Positions 18,388 through 29,377 of a stretch of 64,000 nt of DNA are shown in pieces (position 1 is the first letter of the stretch; each line of letters starts with the position of its first letter). The notes beneath the pieces are model-generated. The model was not told the DNA's origin and searched no databases. It saw only the letters and a program-made list of their open reading frames with translations. Origin of the DNA: Pseudomonas arsenicoxydans (GTDB taxonomy: Bacteria > Pseudomonadota > Gammaproteobacteria > Pseudomonadales > Pseudomonadaceae); NCBI RefSeq assembly GCF_900103875.1, contig NZ_LT629705.1, forward strand, positions 4,907,001 through 4,971,000, given 5' to 3'. The position numbers were made by a program, and so were the translations under genes.

Positions 18388-18450
18388 GGTGATCTCCTCA
18401 GGCAGTTCTTATGGATTTGTTCAGGTATTTCATCGGTGAATTCGAGGCCG

Positions 18451-18473
18451 TCTTCGCGGGCAAGCCCGCGAAG
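18451..18473. repeat. Single REP palindrome between NCS1 transporter and amidohydrolase
   Basis: CTTCGCGGG caag CCCGCGAAG type palindrome with the cgggcaagcccg core also seen in the paired copies further right. It lies in the short gap between the NCS1 stop and the amidohydrolase start, so it may form an intercistronic hairpin. Confidence 0.8.
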
Positions 18474-18483
18474 AGGCCATCCG

Positions 18484-19968
18484 CTACACCGCAGATTTCG
18501 CTACAGATGGGCTGGGGCGCATCGAGCACAGGCCGTAATAAATCAGCCCGCCCAGCGCCGAACCGGTGAACCAGCCGTAGCTGTAAAACCAGCTGAATGC
18601 ATCGCTGCCCAGCGACAGCAGCGTCAACGCCACCGGCACACCAAACGCGGCAAACCCGAACCAGTTCCAGGCCGGGTACACGTCATCGCGATACAACCCG
18701 GCCAGGTCCAGTTGCTGTTTCTTGATCAGGAAATAGTCCACCACCATGATCCCGGCAATGGGCCCCAGCAGGCTTGAATATCCCAGCAGCCAGTTCGAAT
18801 ACACCGTTTCCAGGCTCAGGTCAGAAACGATCAACCCAAGCTTTTTCAGCAGCTCATGGGCCATCAGCAACAGCCCCACCAAGCCTGTCAGCAATACCGC
18901 TTTTGTGCGGTTGATCACCTTGGGCGCGATGTTCTGGAAGTCGTTGGTCGGAGACACGATATTGGCGGCGGTGTTGGTCGACAGCGTGGCGATGATGATC
19001 AATGCCATGGCCAGCGCGACCCAGACCGGGCTCTGGATATGGCCGATCAGCGTCACCGGGTCGGAAACGGTCACGCCCACCAGTTTCACCGAGGCGGCGG
19101 TCATCACCACGCCCAGCGAGGCGAACAGGAACATGGTCAGCGGCAGACCGATGATCTGGCCGACAATCTGGTCCTTCTGGCTTTTCGCGTAACGGCTGAA
19201 GTCCGGAATGTTCAGGGACAAGGTGGCCCAGAATCCAACCATCGCAGTCAGCCCGGCGGCGAAGTAGCTGACCACGCTGGCGCCTTCCGGACGTTTAGGC
19301 GGGATGGCCAGCAATTCGGTCATCGACACGTTTGGCATGGCCCAGACCAGCAGCCCCACACCGACCAGCACCAATAAGGGGGCCGACAGGGTTTCAAGCC
19401 ACTTGATCGACTCGGCGCCACGAATCACCACCCAAAGGTTCAGCGCCCAGAAGATCATGAAGCCGATGACTTCACCGGTGCCGCCCAGGGATTTCCAGCC
19501 CTCGAACACCGAGCCGAGGAACAGGTGGATCGCCAGGCCGCCGAACATCGTCTGGATGCCGAACCAGCCACACGCCACCAGCGCGCGGATCAGGCACGGA
19601 ATGTTGGACCCCAGAATGCCGAAAGACGAACGCAGCAACACCGGAAACGGGATGCCGTACTTGGTGCCGGGAAAGGCGTTCAAGGTCAGGGGAATCAACA
19701 CGATGATGTTGGCAAACAGAATCGCCACCACGGCTTCGCCGACGCTCAGGCCGAAATACGCGGTGAGCACGCCACCGAGGGTGTAAGTCGGCACGCAGAT
19801 CGCCATGCCGACCCACAGCGCGGTGATGTGCCATTTGTTCCAGGTTCGTTCGCGCACCTTGGTCGGTGCCATGTCGTGGTTGTAACGGGGACTGTCGAGG
19901 ACATCGCTGCCGGCTTCGAGCTCGAACAAGCCGTCGCGCTCGGTCACTTGCGATCTGATCTGTTGCAT
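18484..19968 (-). CDS. NCS1-family nucleobase/hydantoin:cation symporter
   Basis: A 494-residue protein with about twelve transmembrane segments. The N-terminus (RYNHDMAPTKVRERTWNKWHITALWVGMAICVPTYTLGG) is the standard NCS1 entry motif. Later segments include IPCLIRALVACGWFGIQTMFGG and the intracellular SPTNDFQNIAPKVI. It probably imports uracil, thymine or hydantoins. It is divergent from dihydropyrimidinase across a 553-bp regulatory gap and sits upstream of the amidohydrolase. Substrate choice is by genomic context. Confidence 0.9.
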   Translation of the reverse strand: MQQIRSQVTERDGLFELEAGSDVLDSPRYNHDMAPTKVRERTWNKWHITALWVGMAICVPTYTLGGVLTAYFGLSVGEAVVAILFANIIVLIPLTLNAFPGTKYGIPFPVLLRSSFGILGSNIPCLIRALVACGWFGIQTMFGGLAIHLFLGSVFEGWKSLGGTGEVIGFMIFWALNLWVVIRGAESIKWLETLSAPLLVLVGVGLLVWAMPNVSMTELLAIPPKRPEGASVVSYFAAGLTAMVGFWATLSLNIPDFSRYAKSQKDQIVGQIIGLPLTMFLFASLGVVMTAASVKLVGVTVSDPVTLIGHIQSPVWVALAMALIIIATLSTNTAANIVSPTNDFQNIAPKVINRTKAVLLTGLVGLLLMAHELLKKLGLIVSDLSLETVYSNWLLGYSSLLGPIAGIMVVDYFLIKKQQLDLAGLYRDDVYPAWNWFGFAAFGVPVALTLLSLGSDAFSWFYSYGWFTGSALGGLIYYGLCSMRPSPSVAKSAV

Positions 19969-21961
<1,993 letters not shown>

Positions 21962-21977
21962 AATCGAGGCCTTCGAC

Positions 21978-22048
21978 CATCGCGAGCAGGCTCACTCCCA
22001 CATTTGAAATGCATTCCCCTGTGGGAGCGGGCTTGCCCGCGATAGGGC
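21978..22048. repeat. REP pair (BIME-like)
   Basis: atcgcgagcaggctcactcccaca and tgtgggagcgggcttgcccgcgat face each other between hydA and preT. Confidence 0.85.
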
Positions 22049-22115
22049 CGGCCCGGACGACACAAAAACCAATGCCCATCAGAGGCAGTACCTCAATAAC
22101 CGTGAGGCCAACACC

Positions 22116-23483
22116 GTGATCAAGACCCTGAATCACCTCCCGCATCCCCATGAGGATGCGGCCGCTCTCGCCGGCCACTTCACCGATCTGGCGCCACCCT
22201 TGAACGCTCGCCAGGCACACCTCGAAGCCTCGCGCTGCCTGTATTGCTACGACGCGCCGTGCGTGAACGCCTGCCCGAGCGAGATCGATATTCCGTCGTT
22301 CATTCGCAACATTCATCAGGAAAACGTTCAAGGTGCCGCGCACAAAATCCTCTCGGCGAACATCCTCGGCGGCAGTTGCGCCCGGGTGTGCCCGACTGAA
22401 ATTCTTTGCCAGCAAGCCTGCGTGCGTAACAACGAGCAAGAATGCGCTCCGGTGTTAATCGGCCTGTTGCAGCGGTACGCCGTGGATAATGCACACTTCA
22501 CCGAACACCCGTTCCAGCGCGCCGCCGCGACCGGCAAACGCATCGCAGTGGTCGGCGCGGGCCCGGCGGGTTTGTCCTGCGCCCATCGCAGTGCAATGCA
22601 CGGCCATGACGTGGTGATTTTCGAAGCACGGGAAAAGGCTGGCGGGCTCAACGAGTACGGGATCGCCAAATACAAGCTGGTGGACGATTACGCACAGAAG
22701 GAGCTTGAGTTCCTGATGCAGATTGGCGGGATCGAAATCCGTCACGGCCAAAAACTCGGCGAGAACCTGACCTTGAGCGAGCTGCATCAGCAATACGACG
22801 CCGTGTTCCTTGGCCTCGGTCTGGCCGCCAGCAAACAATTGGGCATGCCCCACGAGGATGCACCCGGGCTGCTCGCCGCCACCGATTACATCCGCGAACT
22901 GCGCCAGTCCGATGACCTGACGCAACTGCCGTTGGCCGATCGCTGCATCGTGCTCGGTGCGGGCAACACCGCCGTCGACATGGCCGTGCAAATGGCTCGC
23001 CTCGGCGCGCGTGACGTCAATCTGGTGTACCGCCGTGGCGTTGAAGAGATGGGCGCCACCGGCCACGAACAGGACATCGCCAAGGCCAATCAGGTGCGTT
23101 TGCTGACCTGGGCCCAGCCTGAAGAAGTGCTGCTCGATGCCCAAGGCAACGTGCGCGGCATGCGCTTCGCCCGTACGCATTCCATCGAAGGCCGCCTACA
23201 AACCACCGGCGAAACCTTCGAACTGGCCGCTGACGCGATCTTCAAAGCCATCGGCCAGGCCTTCGACGCCAGCGCCCTCGTCGACCCGCTGGCCCGCGAA
23301 CTCAAACGTCAGGGTGAGCGGATTCAGGTGGATGAAAACCTTCGCACCAGCATTCCCGGCGTGTATGCCGGTGGTGACTGCACCAGCCTCGATCAAGACC
23401 TCACCGTGCAAGCAGTGCAGCACGGCAAACGGGCCGCCGAGGCCATCAACGCTCAACTGATGCTCAACGTGGAGGCTGCGTAA
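22116..23483 (+). CDS. preT: NAD-dependent dihydropyrimidine dehydrogenase, subunit PreT-like
   Basis: A 455-residue flavoprotein with a GTG start, GAGG upstream. The N-terminal Fe-S region has four cysteines in CLYCYDAPCVNACP and more in CARVCPTEILCQQACV. The FAD motif VVGAGPAGLSCA is near residue 147 and the NAD(P) motif VLGAGNTAVDMA near 288, matching the GltD-like family. PreT passes electrons from NAD(P)H to PreA, where uracil or thymine is reduced. The stop TAA is followed immediately by the preA ATG, so expression is coupled. Some organisms use the same pair in the reverse direction. Confidence 0.92.
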   Translation: MIKTLNHLPHPHEDAAALAGHFTDLAPPLNARQAHLEASRCLYCYDAPCVNACPSEIDIPSFIRNIHQENVQGAAHKILSANILGGSCARVCPTEILCQQACVRNNEQECAPVLIGLLQRYAVDNAHFTEHPFQRAAATGKRIAVVGAGPAGLSCAHRSAMHGHDVVIFEAREKAGGLNEYGIAKYKLVDDYAQKELEFLMQIGGIEIRHGQKLGENLTLSELHQQYDAVFLGLGLAASKQLGMPHEDAPGLLAATDYIRELRQSDDLTQLPLADRCIVLGAGNTAVDMAVQMARLGARDVNLVYRRGVEEMGATGHEQDIAKANQVRLLTWAQPEEVLLDAQGNVRGMRFARTHSIEGRLQTTGETFELAADAIFKAIGQAFDASALVDPLARELKRQGERIQVDENLRTSIPGVYAGGDCTSLDQDLTVQAVQHGKRAAEAINAQLMLNVEAA

Positions 23484-24758
23484 ATGGCCGATCTCTCGAT
23501 TGTCTTCGCCGGCATCAAAGCCCCTAACCCATTCTGGCTGGCCTCCGCGCCGCCGACCGACAAGGCCTATAACGTGGTTCGCGCTTTCGAGGCGGGCTGG
23601 GGCGGCGTGGTCTGGAAAACCCTGGGTGAAGACCCGGCGGCGGTCAACGTATCGTCACGCTACTCAGCGCACTTCGGCGCCAACCGTGAAGTGGTGGGCT
23701 TCAACAACATCGAGCTGATCACCGACCGTTCGCTGGAAATCAACCTGCGGGAAATCACCCAGGTAAAAAAGGACTGGCCGGACCGCGCGCTGATCGTTTC
23801 GCTGATGGTGCCCTGCGTCGAAGAGTCGTGGAAATTCATCCTGCCGCTGGTGGAAGCCACTGGCGCCGACGGCATCGAGCTGAACTTCGGTTGCCCGCAC
23901 GGCATGCCGGAACGCGGCATGGGGGCGGCGGTCGGTCAGGTGCCCGAATACGTCGAGCAGGTCACCCGCTGGTGCAAGACCTATTGCTCGCTGCCGGTGA
24001 TCGTCAAGCTCACGCCGAACATCACCGACATCCGCGTTGCGGCCAGAGCAGCCCATCGAGGCGGTGCCGATGCGGTGTCGTTGATCAACACCATCAACTC
24101 GATCACCAGCGTCAATCTGGAGCGCATGGTCGCCAATCCAACCGTGGGCAGCCAAAGCACCCACGGCGGTTATTGCGGCTCGGCGGTGAAGCCGATTGCG
24201 TTGAACATGGTCGCCGAAATAGCCCGCGACCCACAGACCCAAGGCCTGCCAATCTCCGGCATTGGCGGGATTGGCAGCTGGCGTGATGCGGCGGAGTTCA
24301 TCGCTCTGGGCAGTGGCTCGGTGCAAGTGTGCACCGCGGCGATGCTCCATGGTTTTCGCATTGTCGAAGAGATGAAGGACGGTTTGTCACGCTGGATGGA
24401 CAGTCAGGGCTACGCCAGCATCGCGGATTTTTCCGGGCGGGCGGTGGGCAACACCACGGACTGGAAGTACCTGGACATCAACTATCAGGTGATCGCCAAG
24501 ATTGATCAGCAGGCATGCATTGGTTGTGGTCGCTGCCACATTGCTTGTGAAGACACCTCACACCAGGCGATTGCCAGCCTGAAACAGGCGGACGGTACGC
24601 ATAAGTACGAAGTGATCGATGACGAGTGCGTGGGCTGCAACCTGTGCCAGATCACCTGCCCGGTGGAGGATTGCATCGAGATGGTGCCTATCGAGAATGG
24701 CAAGCCGTTCCTGGACTGGAATCATGATCCGAGGAATCCCTACCACGTTGCCGTTTGA
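23484..24758 (+). CDS. preA: NAD-dependent dihydropyrimidine dehydrogenase, subunit PreA
   Basis: A 424-residue protein. Residues 1-330 form a dihydroorotate-dehydrogenase-like FMN barrel (FAGIKAPNPFWLASAPPTDKAYN, ELNFGCPHGMPERGMGAA, KLTPNITD, GIGGIGSWRDAAEF). The C-terminal ferredoxin part has two 4Fe-4S motifs, CIGCGRCHIAC and CVGCNLCQITCP. It reduces uracil or thymine to the 5,6-dihydro form, with PreT supplying electrons. The ATG abuts the preT stop. It is the last gene of the plus-strand unit; a truncated palindromic repeat follows. Confidence 0.94.
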   Translation: MADLSIVFAGIKAPNPFWLASAPPTDKAYNVVRAFEAGWGGVVWKTLGEDPAAVNVSSRYSAHFGANREVVGFNNIELITDRSLEINLREITQVKKDWPDRALIVSLMVPCVEESWKFILPLVEATGADGIELNFGCPHGMPERGMGAAVGQVPEYVEQVTRWCKTYCSLPVIVKLTPNITDIRVAARAAHRGGADAVSLINTINSITSVNLERMVANPTVGSQSTHGGYCGSAVKPIALNMVAEIARDPQTQGLPISGIGGIGSWRDAAEFIALGSGSVQVCTAAMLHGFRIVEEMKDGLSRWMDSQGYASIADFSGRAVGNTTDWKYLDINYQVIAKIDQQACIGCGRCHIACEDTSHQAIASLKQADGTHKYEVIDDECVGCNLCQITCPVEDCIEMVPIENGKPFLDWNHDPRNPYHVAV

Positions 24759-24767
24759 TTTTTAGGA

Positions 24768-24845
24768 TCAAGAGATCGCAGCCTCGTTTCACTCGACAGC
24801 TCTTACAGGGTTATGCAATTCCCTGTAGGAGCTGGCTGCGATCTT
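24768..24845. repeat. Palindromic intergenic repeat, family B (copy 3, truncated)
   Basis: The left arm is full length (agatcgcagcctcgtttcac...), but the right arm (gtaggagctggctgcgatctt) lacks the internal gtcgagtgaaacga segment, so the stem is shorter than in other copies. It sits between convergent preA and the TetR gene. Confidence 0.8.
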
Positions 24846-24850
24846 GTGCT

Positions 24851-25471
24851 TCAAGGCTCCAACCCGATCCCGCGCAATATCACACTCGTCACCGTCTGCA
24901 CCGCCCGTTCGAACTGCATGTCCGACAGCGGCTGATGATCATTGAGAATATTCACCTGATGATCAAAGTCGGCGTAATGCTGGGTCGAGGCCCAGATCAT
25001 GTACAGCAGGCTTGAAGGTTCCACCGCCAGGATGCGTTTGTCTTCGACCCACTGGCGGATCTTCGCTTCCTTCATCTTGGCCCAGTCATACAGGCTCACG
25101 TCCAGCTTCTCGCCCAGGGTCGGCGCGCCATGGATGATTTCGTTGGCCCAGACTTTGGAGCCATAAGGCCGGCTGCGGGAGTGATTCATCTTGGCGCGGA
25201 TGTAGCTGCTGAGCACCACGCGCGGGTCGTCGAACATCTCGAAGCACAGTGCGTCCTGCTTCCACACTTCCAGCAAGCCCAGCAACACGGCGCTGTACAA
25301 CTCACTCTTGGTGCTGAAGTAGTAATGCAGGTTGGAACGAGGCAGTTGCACTTCGGCGGCAATATCGGCCATGGCGGTGCCACCGAAGCCTTTTTCGGCG
25401 AAAACCTTTTCGGCTCCCAACAGAATTTTCTCGACATTACTGCGACGAATTTCGATCTTGTGATTGCCCAT
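24851..25471 (-). CDS. TetR/AcrR-family regulator (RutR-like)
   Basis: A 206-residue protein. The N-terminal HTH covers about residues 10-55 (KILLGAEKVFAEKGFGGTAMADIAAEV, LPRSNLHYYFSTK). The C-terminal part resembles the RutR/YcdC ligand domain (DPRVVLSSYIRAKMNHSRSRPYGSKVWANEIIHGAP), which in RutR senses uracil. The start at 25471 matches domain length; the longer frame to 25870 runs over copC. Placed at the end of the pyrimidine cluster, it is the likely local repressor acting in the 19969-20521 gap (inference). Confidence 0.85.
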   Translation of the reverse strand: MGNHKIEIRRSNVEKILLGAEKVFAEKGFGGTAMADIAAEVQLPRSNLHYYFSTKSELYSAVLLGLLEVWKQDALCFEMFDDPRVVLSSYIRAKMNHSRSRPYGSKVWANEIIHGAPTLGEKLDVSLYDWAKMKEAKIRQWVEDKRILAVEPSSLLYMIWASTQHYADFDHQVNILNDHQPLSDMQFERAVQTVTSVILRGIGLEP

Positions 25472-25610
25472 GAGGGCTCCCTGACAACAGCGTTGTCCAA
25501 GACTAGCATCCGCTCTACCCTGCGGCGACAAGCGAAAACGAAACTTCGTATACATGGCAACTCGCGGGTAAACTGGCCGCCTCTTCGACCCTGCCTCAGA
25601 GGTATTCACG

Positions 25611-25976
25611 ATGCTGTTCAAGAAAGCCCTGGCCACCACCGCCCTGCTCGGCTCGCTGCTGGCCGCTTCGTCGGTATGGGCCCATGCCCATCTGAAAGAC
25701 CAGACCCCGGCGGCGAACAGCACCGTGAGCGCGCCATCGGAGCTGCGACTGGTGTTTTCCGAAGGAGTCGAAGCGACGTTCACCAAGGTCACGATCAGCA
25801 AGGACGGTGCCGATGTGCCGGTCAAAAGCCTGGCCACCGAAGGCAGTGACAAGAAAACCCTGATCGTCACCCCAGCGGCCCCTCTGGCGCCAGGCGCCTA
25901 CAAAGTCGAATGGCACGCGGTATCGGTCGACACCCACAAAAGCGAAGGCGCCTACAGCTTCAAGGTCGGCCAGTAA
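25611..25976 (+). CDS. copC: Copper-resistance protein CopC
   Basis: A 121-residue periplasmic protein with a 24-residue signal peptide, so the mature N-terminus is HAHL. The mature N-terminal histidine and the DTHK pair (D107, H109) are the usual Cu(II) ligands of CopC. The remainder is the immunoglobulin-like CopC fold (PAANSTVSAPSELRLVFSEGVE). CopC carries copper in the periplasm, often working with the membrane protein CopD, whose gene starts 3 bp after this stop. No copAB genes are adjacent. Confidence 0.92.
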   Translation: MLFKKALATTALLGSLLAASSVWAHAHLKDQTPAANSTVSAPSELRLVFSEGVEATFTKVTISKDGADVPVKSLATEGSDKKTLIVTPAAPLAPGAYKVEWHAVSVDTHKSEGAYSFKVGQ

Positions 25977-25979
25977 TTC

Positions 25980-26837
25980 ATGACGAGCGCGATGGTGCTG
26001 TGCCGCTTTTTGCATTTCACCGTGGTGCTGATGCTGTTCGGGGCCGGGGTGTTCAAACCGCTGCTTTTAGGGCCTGGCAACGCATTCGATCAGCCACTGT
26101 TGCGAGTGACCCGCCTGCTCGCGACAGTGGCTTTGCTCAGTGGCGTCGGCTGGCTGCTGCTGATCACCGCCAGCATGGCTGGAGCGTGGGACGCGGCATT
26201 CGATCCGTCGACCCTGCGGCTGGTACTGGGCAGCACGTTTTTCGGCCAGGTGTGGCGCTGGCATCTGCTGCTCAATGCCTTGCTGGTGGCGCTGCTACTG
26301 ACGCCCTGGCGCTCTTGCGCGCCGCTGCGTCTGGGCCTTGCAAGTCTGCTGTTGGCCACCTTGGCCCCGGTCGGCCATGGCGCCATGCTCGATGGCCTCC
26401 AGGGTCAGTTGCTGATCCTCAACCAACTCGTTCACTTGACCTGTGTCGGCATCTGGCTCGGCGGGTTGATGCTGTTGGTGATGATCCTGCGGCAACCGAC
26501 GGGCCTTGCGATCAATCCGATATTGCGCCGCTTCAGCGGTGTCGGTTACGGGTTGGTGGCGGGATTGCTGATCACCGGGCTGATCAATGTGCGGGTCCTT
26601 ACCGGGCAGTTTTGGCCGACACCCTTGCTGGCGGGGTTCGCGCTCATCCTGCTGATCAAGGTGCTGCTGGTGGCCATCATGCTGGGGCTGGCGTTGTTCA
26701 ATCGACTGCAGGTCAAGGATTGCGAACAGCGCCTGGCAACGCTGAGATTGAGCGTGATCATCGAATGGTTGCTGGGCATTGGCGCAGTGGCCGCCGTATC
26801 CCTGCTGGGCACCATGCCCCCGATGATTGCAAGCTGA
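25980..26837 (+). CDS. copD: Copper-resistance membrane protein CopD
   Basis: A 285-residue inner-membrane protein with about eight hydrophobic segments. Histidines at positions usual for CopD appear in CRFLHFTVVLMLFGAGVFKPL, WRWHLLLNALL, GHGAMLDG and LNQLVHLTCVGIWLGGL. CopD is thought to move copper from the periplasm to the cytoplasm together with CopC. It follows copC closely and is translated with it. The gene ends about 157 bp before the OprD-type porin start, which belongs to a different unit. Confidence 0.92.
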   Translation: MTSAMVLCRFLHFTVVLMLFGAGVFKPLLLGPGNAFDQPLLRVTRLLATVALLSGVGWLLLITASMAGAWDAAFDPSTLRLVLGSTFFGQVWRWHLLLNALLVALLLTPWRSCAPLRLGLASLLLATLAPVGHGAMLDGLQGQLLILNQLVHLTCVGIWLGGLMLLVMILRQPTGLAINPILRRFSGVGYGLVAGLLITGLINVRVLTGQFWPTPLLAGFALILLIKVLLVAIMLGLALFNRLQVKDCEQRLATLRLSVIIEWLLGIGAVAAVSLLGTMPPMIAS

Positions 26838-26933
26838 ACACAAACTCACTCCCACAGGATTTTGGCTAACTCCGCGCAAGTCATCGTATAACTTCTGATT
26901 GACAATCCCTGAATCCCTCGCAAATAATCGCCC

Positions 26934-26957
26934 TAATGTTGTACGACGACGTATGAC
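26934..26957. promoter_or_regulatory. Putative operator of the uronate genes, site 1
   Basis: TAATGTTGTACGACGACGTATGAC lies 37 bp before the porin GTG. Its reverse complement matches 28474-28497 upstream of udh at about 20 of 25 positions. The core resembles tandem GTCrTACgAC decamers, and one half-site fits the TnGTnnnACnA pattern of FadR-type GntR regulators. Confidence 0.6.
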
Positions 26958-26994
26958 AAACAATAAAAACAACAAGAAACAAGGGAGCGTCACA

Positions 26995-28296
26995 GTGAGC
27001 AAGCTCGTCCGCAATTCCTCCGTCTGCACCCCGCGCCTCACCTTCATCCGCCGTCATACGCTGAGCCTGATCGGTTGCAGCAGCCTGGCCGCCCTCGCGC
27101 TGCCCATGACCAGCCACGCAGAAGGTTTTGCCGATGACGCCAAGGCCACGCTCAATCTGCGAAACGCCTACTTCAATCGCAACTACACCAACCCGGCCTA
27201 TCCGCAGGGCAAGGCTGAAGAGTGGACGCAAAACTTCATCCTCGACGCCAGGTCCGGGTACACCCAGGGCACTGTAGGTTTCGGCATGGACGTGCTGGGC
27301 CTGTACTCGCAAAAACTCGACGGCGGTAAAGGCACCGGTGGTACCCAGCTGCTGCCGATCGGTAGCGACGGGCGCCCTGCCGACAACTTCGGCCGTCTGG
27401 GCGTGGCGCTGAAAAGCAAAATCTCGAAAACCGAATTGAAGGTCGGCGAATGGATGCCGGTGTTGCCGATCCTGCGCTCCGACGACGGTCGTTCGCTGCC
27501 ACAGACCTTCCGTGGCGGCCAGGTGACGTCTACCGAAATCAGTGGCCTGACGCTCTACGGCGGCCAGTTCCGCCAGAACAGCCCACGCAACGATGCGAGC
27601 ATGGAAAACATGTTCATGAACGGCAAATCGGCGGCCATCAACTCGGACCGCTTCAACTTCGGCGGCGGTGAATACGCATTCAACGACAAGCACACCCAGG
27701 TCGGCGTCTGGTACGCAGAGCTCAGCGACATTTATCAGCAGCAGTATTTCAACCTGAGCCACAGTCAACCAATGGGCGACTGGACCCTGGGCGCCAACCT
27801 CGGCTACTTCATCGGCAAGGAAGATGGCAGCGCCCTGGCCGGCGACCTCGACAACAAAACCGCCTTCGCCCTGCTCTCGGCCAAATACGGCGGCAACACC
27901 TTCTATGTCGGCCTGCAAAAGCTGACGGGCGACTCGGTCTGGATGCGCGTCAACGGCACCAGTGGCGGCACGCTGGCCAACGACAGCTACAACTCCAGCT
28001 ATGACAACGCCCGGGAAAAATCCTGGCAGGTGCGGCATGACTACAACTTCGTGGCACTCGGCGTTCCGGGCCTGACCTTGATGAACCGCTACATCAGCGG
28101 CGATAACGTGCACACCGGGGCCATCACCGATGGCAAGGAATGGGGCCGCGAAACGGAACTGGCCTACACCGTGCAAAGCGGCGCGCTGAAAAACCTCAAC
28201 GTCAAATGGCGCAATGCAACCATCCGCAAAAACTTCAGCACCAACGAGTTCGACGAAAACCGCGTCTTCATCAGCTATCCGATTTCGTTGTTGTAA
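26995..28296 (+). CDS. OprD-family outer-membrane porin
   Basis: A 433-residue precursor with a GTG start, chosen because AAGGGAG (26981-26987) lies at proper distance and the signal peptide (FIRRHTLSLIGCSSLAALALPMTSHA) then follows. ATG 26953 is an alternative. The mature sequence starts EGFADDAKATLNLRNAYFNRNY, the OprD entry motif, and ends in a beta-barrel terminal strand ENRVFISYPISLL. OprD members admit small acidic molecules. Upstream of uronate dehydrogenase with a shared operator, it probably admits uronates or aldarates. Confidence 0.9.
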   Translation: MSKLVRNSSVCTPRLTFIRRHTLSLIGCSSLAALALPMTSHAEGFADDAKATLNLRNAYFNRNYTNPAYPQGKAEEWTQNFILDARSGYTQGTVGFGMDVLGLYSQKLDGGKGTGGTQLLPIGSDGRPADNFGRLGVALKSKISKTELKVGEWMPVLPILRSDDGRSLPQTFRGGQVTSTEISGLTLYGGQFRQNSPRNDASMENMFMNGKSAAINSDRFNFGGGEYAFNDKHTQVGVWYAELSDIYQQQYFNLSHSQPMGDWTLGANLGYFIGKEDGSALAGDLDNKTAFALLSAKYGGNTFYVGLQKLTGDSVWMRVNGTSGGTLANDSYNSSYDNAREKSWQVRHDYNFVALGVPGLTLMNRYISGDNVHTGAITDGKEWGRETELAYTVQSGALKNLNVKWRNATIRKNFSTNEFDENRVFISYPISLL

Positions 28297-28310
28297 CGGT
28301 TTACCCAATC

Positions 28311-28345
28311 AATTCGGGCGCGAGCCTGCTCGCGGAAGCGCTGTA
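28311..28345. repeat. Solitary REP-like hairpin
   Basis: gggcgcgagcctgctcgcggaagc resembles one arm of the REP family and follows the porin gene. Confidence 0.5.
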
Positions 28346-28473
28346 CCAGACAGACTGTCTGTCGACTGGTACGCCCTCGTCGCGCGCAAGCTCGACTTCG
28401 CAAATGACCCTCCGTCATTTTCAACCAAAGTCGCGTTGACAAGACTTGGAAAGCCTAACGATACTTTGGCAAA

Positions 28474-28497
28474 GTCATACGACAACCTACAACAATA
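28474..28497. promoter_or_regulatory. Putative operator of the uronate genes, site 2
   Basis: GTCATACGACAACCTACAAC plus AATA lies 19 bp before the udh ATG and matches site 1 in reverse orientation. Its position close to the start codon fits a repressor site overlapping the promoter. Confidence 0.6.
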
Positions 28498-28516
28498 ACT
28501 GCGCGCAGGGATTTCC

Positions 28517-29335
28517 ATGACCGCCACGCCTACTCCCCCTTTCAATCGCCTGCTGCTGACCGGCGCCGCCGGTGGCCTCGGTAAAGTCTTGCGCGAAACG
28601 ATGCGCCCCTGTGCCAACGTCATTCGCCTGTCGGACATCGTCGACATGGCACCGGCCCTCGATGACCGTGAAGAAGTCGTCATCTGCGACCTCTCGGACA
28701 AGCAAGCCGTGCATCAACTGGTCGAAGGCGTAGACGCGATCCTGCACTTTGGTGGCGTATCGACGGAGCGCTCGTTCGAAGAGATCCTCGGCGCCAACAT
28801 TTGCGGCGTGTTCCACATCTATGAAGCCGCACGTCGCCACGGCGTGAAGCGGGTGATTTTCGCCAGCTCCAACCACGTGATCGGCTTCTACAAGCAGGGC
28901 GAAATCATCGACGCCCACTCCCCTCGCCGCCCCGACAGTTACTACGGCTTGTCCAAGTCCTACGGCGAAGACATGGCCAGTTTCTACTTCGATCGCTACG
29001 GCATCGAGACCGTCAGCATCCGCATCGGCTCTTCGTTCCCGGAACCGCAAAACCGCCGGATGCTGAGCACCTGGCTGAGCTTCGGCGACCTGACCCACTT
29101 GCTCGAATGCGCGCTGTACGCACCGAACGTCGGCCACACCGTGGTCTATGGCGCGTCCGACAACAACGACGTCTGGTGGGACAACCGTTACGCCGCCGGC
29201 CTGGGTTACAAGCCTCAGGACAGCTCCGAAGTGTTCCGCGAAAAAGTCGAGGCCCAGCCGATGCCGGCTGCCGATGACCCGGCCAGGGTTTACCAGGGTG
29301 GCGCGTTTGTGGCGTCAGGCCCGTTCGGCGACTGA
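28517..29335 (+). CDS. udh: Uronate dehydrogenase (NAD-dependent, SDR/epimerase type)
   Basis: A 272-residue protein. The cofactor motif GAAGGLG is at residues 16-22 and the catalytic pair Y143/K147 in SYYGLSK. Segments LHFGGVSTERSFEEILGANICG, FASSNHVIGFY and RIGSSFPEPQNRRMLSTWLS are typical of Udh, which oxidises D-glucuronate or D-galacturonate to the aldaric-acid lactone. The next gene encodes a lactonase of the SMP-30 family, which would hydrolyse that product. A porin precedes it and a TRAP transporter follows, giving a coherent uptake and oxidation set. Confidence 0.92.
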   Translation: MTATPTPPFNRLLLTGAAGGLGKVLRETMRPCANVIRLSDIVDMAPALDDREEVVICDLSDKQAVHQLVEGVDAILHFGGVSTERSFEEILGANICGVFHIYEAARRHGVKRVIFASSNHVIGFYKQGEIIDAHSPRRPDSYYGLSKSYGEDMASFYFDRYGIETVSIRIGSSFPEPQNRRMLSTWLSFGDLTHLLECALYAPNVGHTVVYGASDNNDVWWDNRYAAGLGYKPQDSSEVFREKVEAQPMPAADDPARVYQGGAFVASGPFGD

Positions 29336-29377
29336 GTCATCGCCCCCTATAACAAAAACCCAAGGGAATGAGTTGCC

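Noticed and set aside
25472..25870. N-terminal extension of the TetR regulator over copC
   Set aside because: The extra residues lie antisense to copC and do not belong to the TetR family; length and HTH position fix the start at 25471.
26881..28308. A 475-codon minus-strand frame opposite the porin gene
   Set aside because: Mirror frame of the OprD gene; low-complexity composition and no start context.
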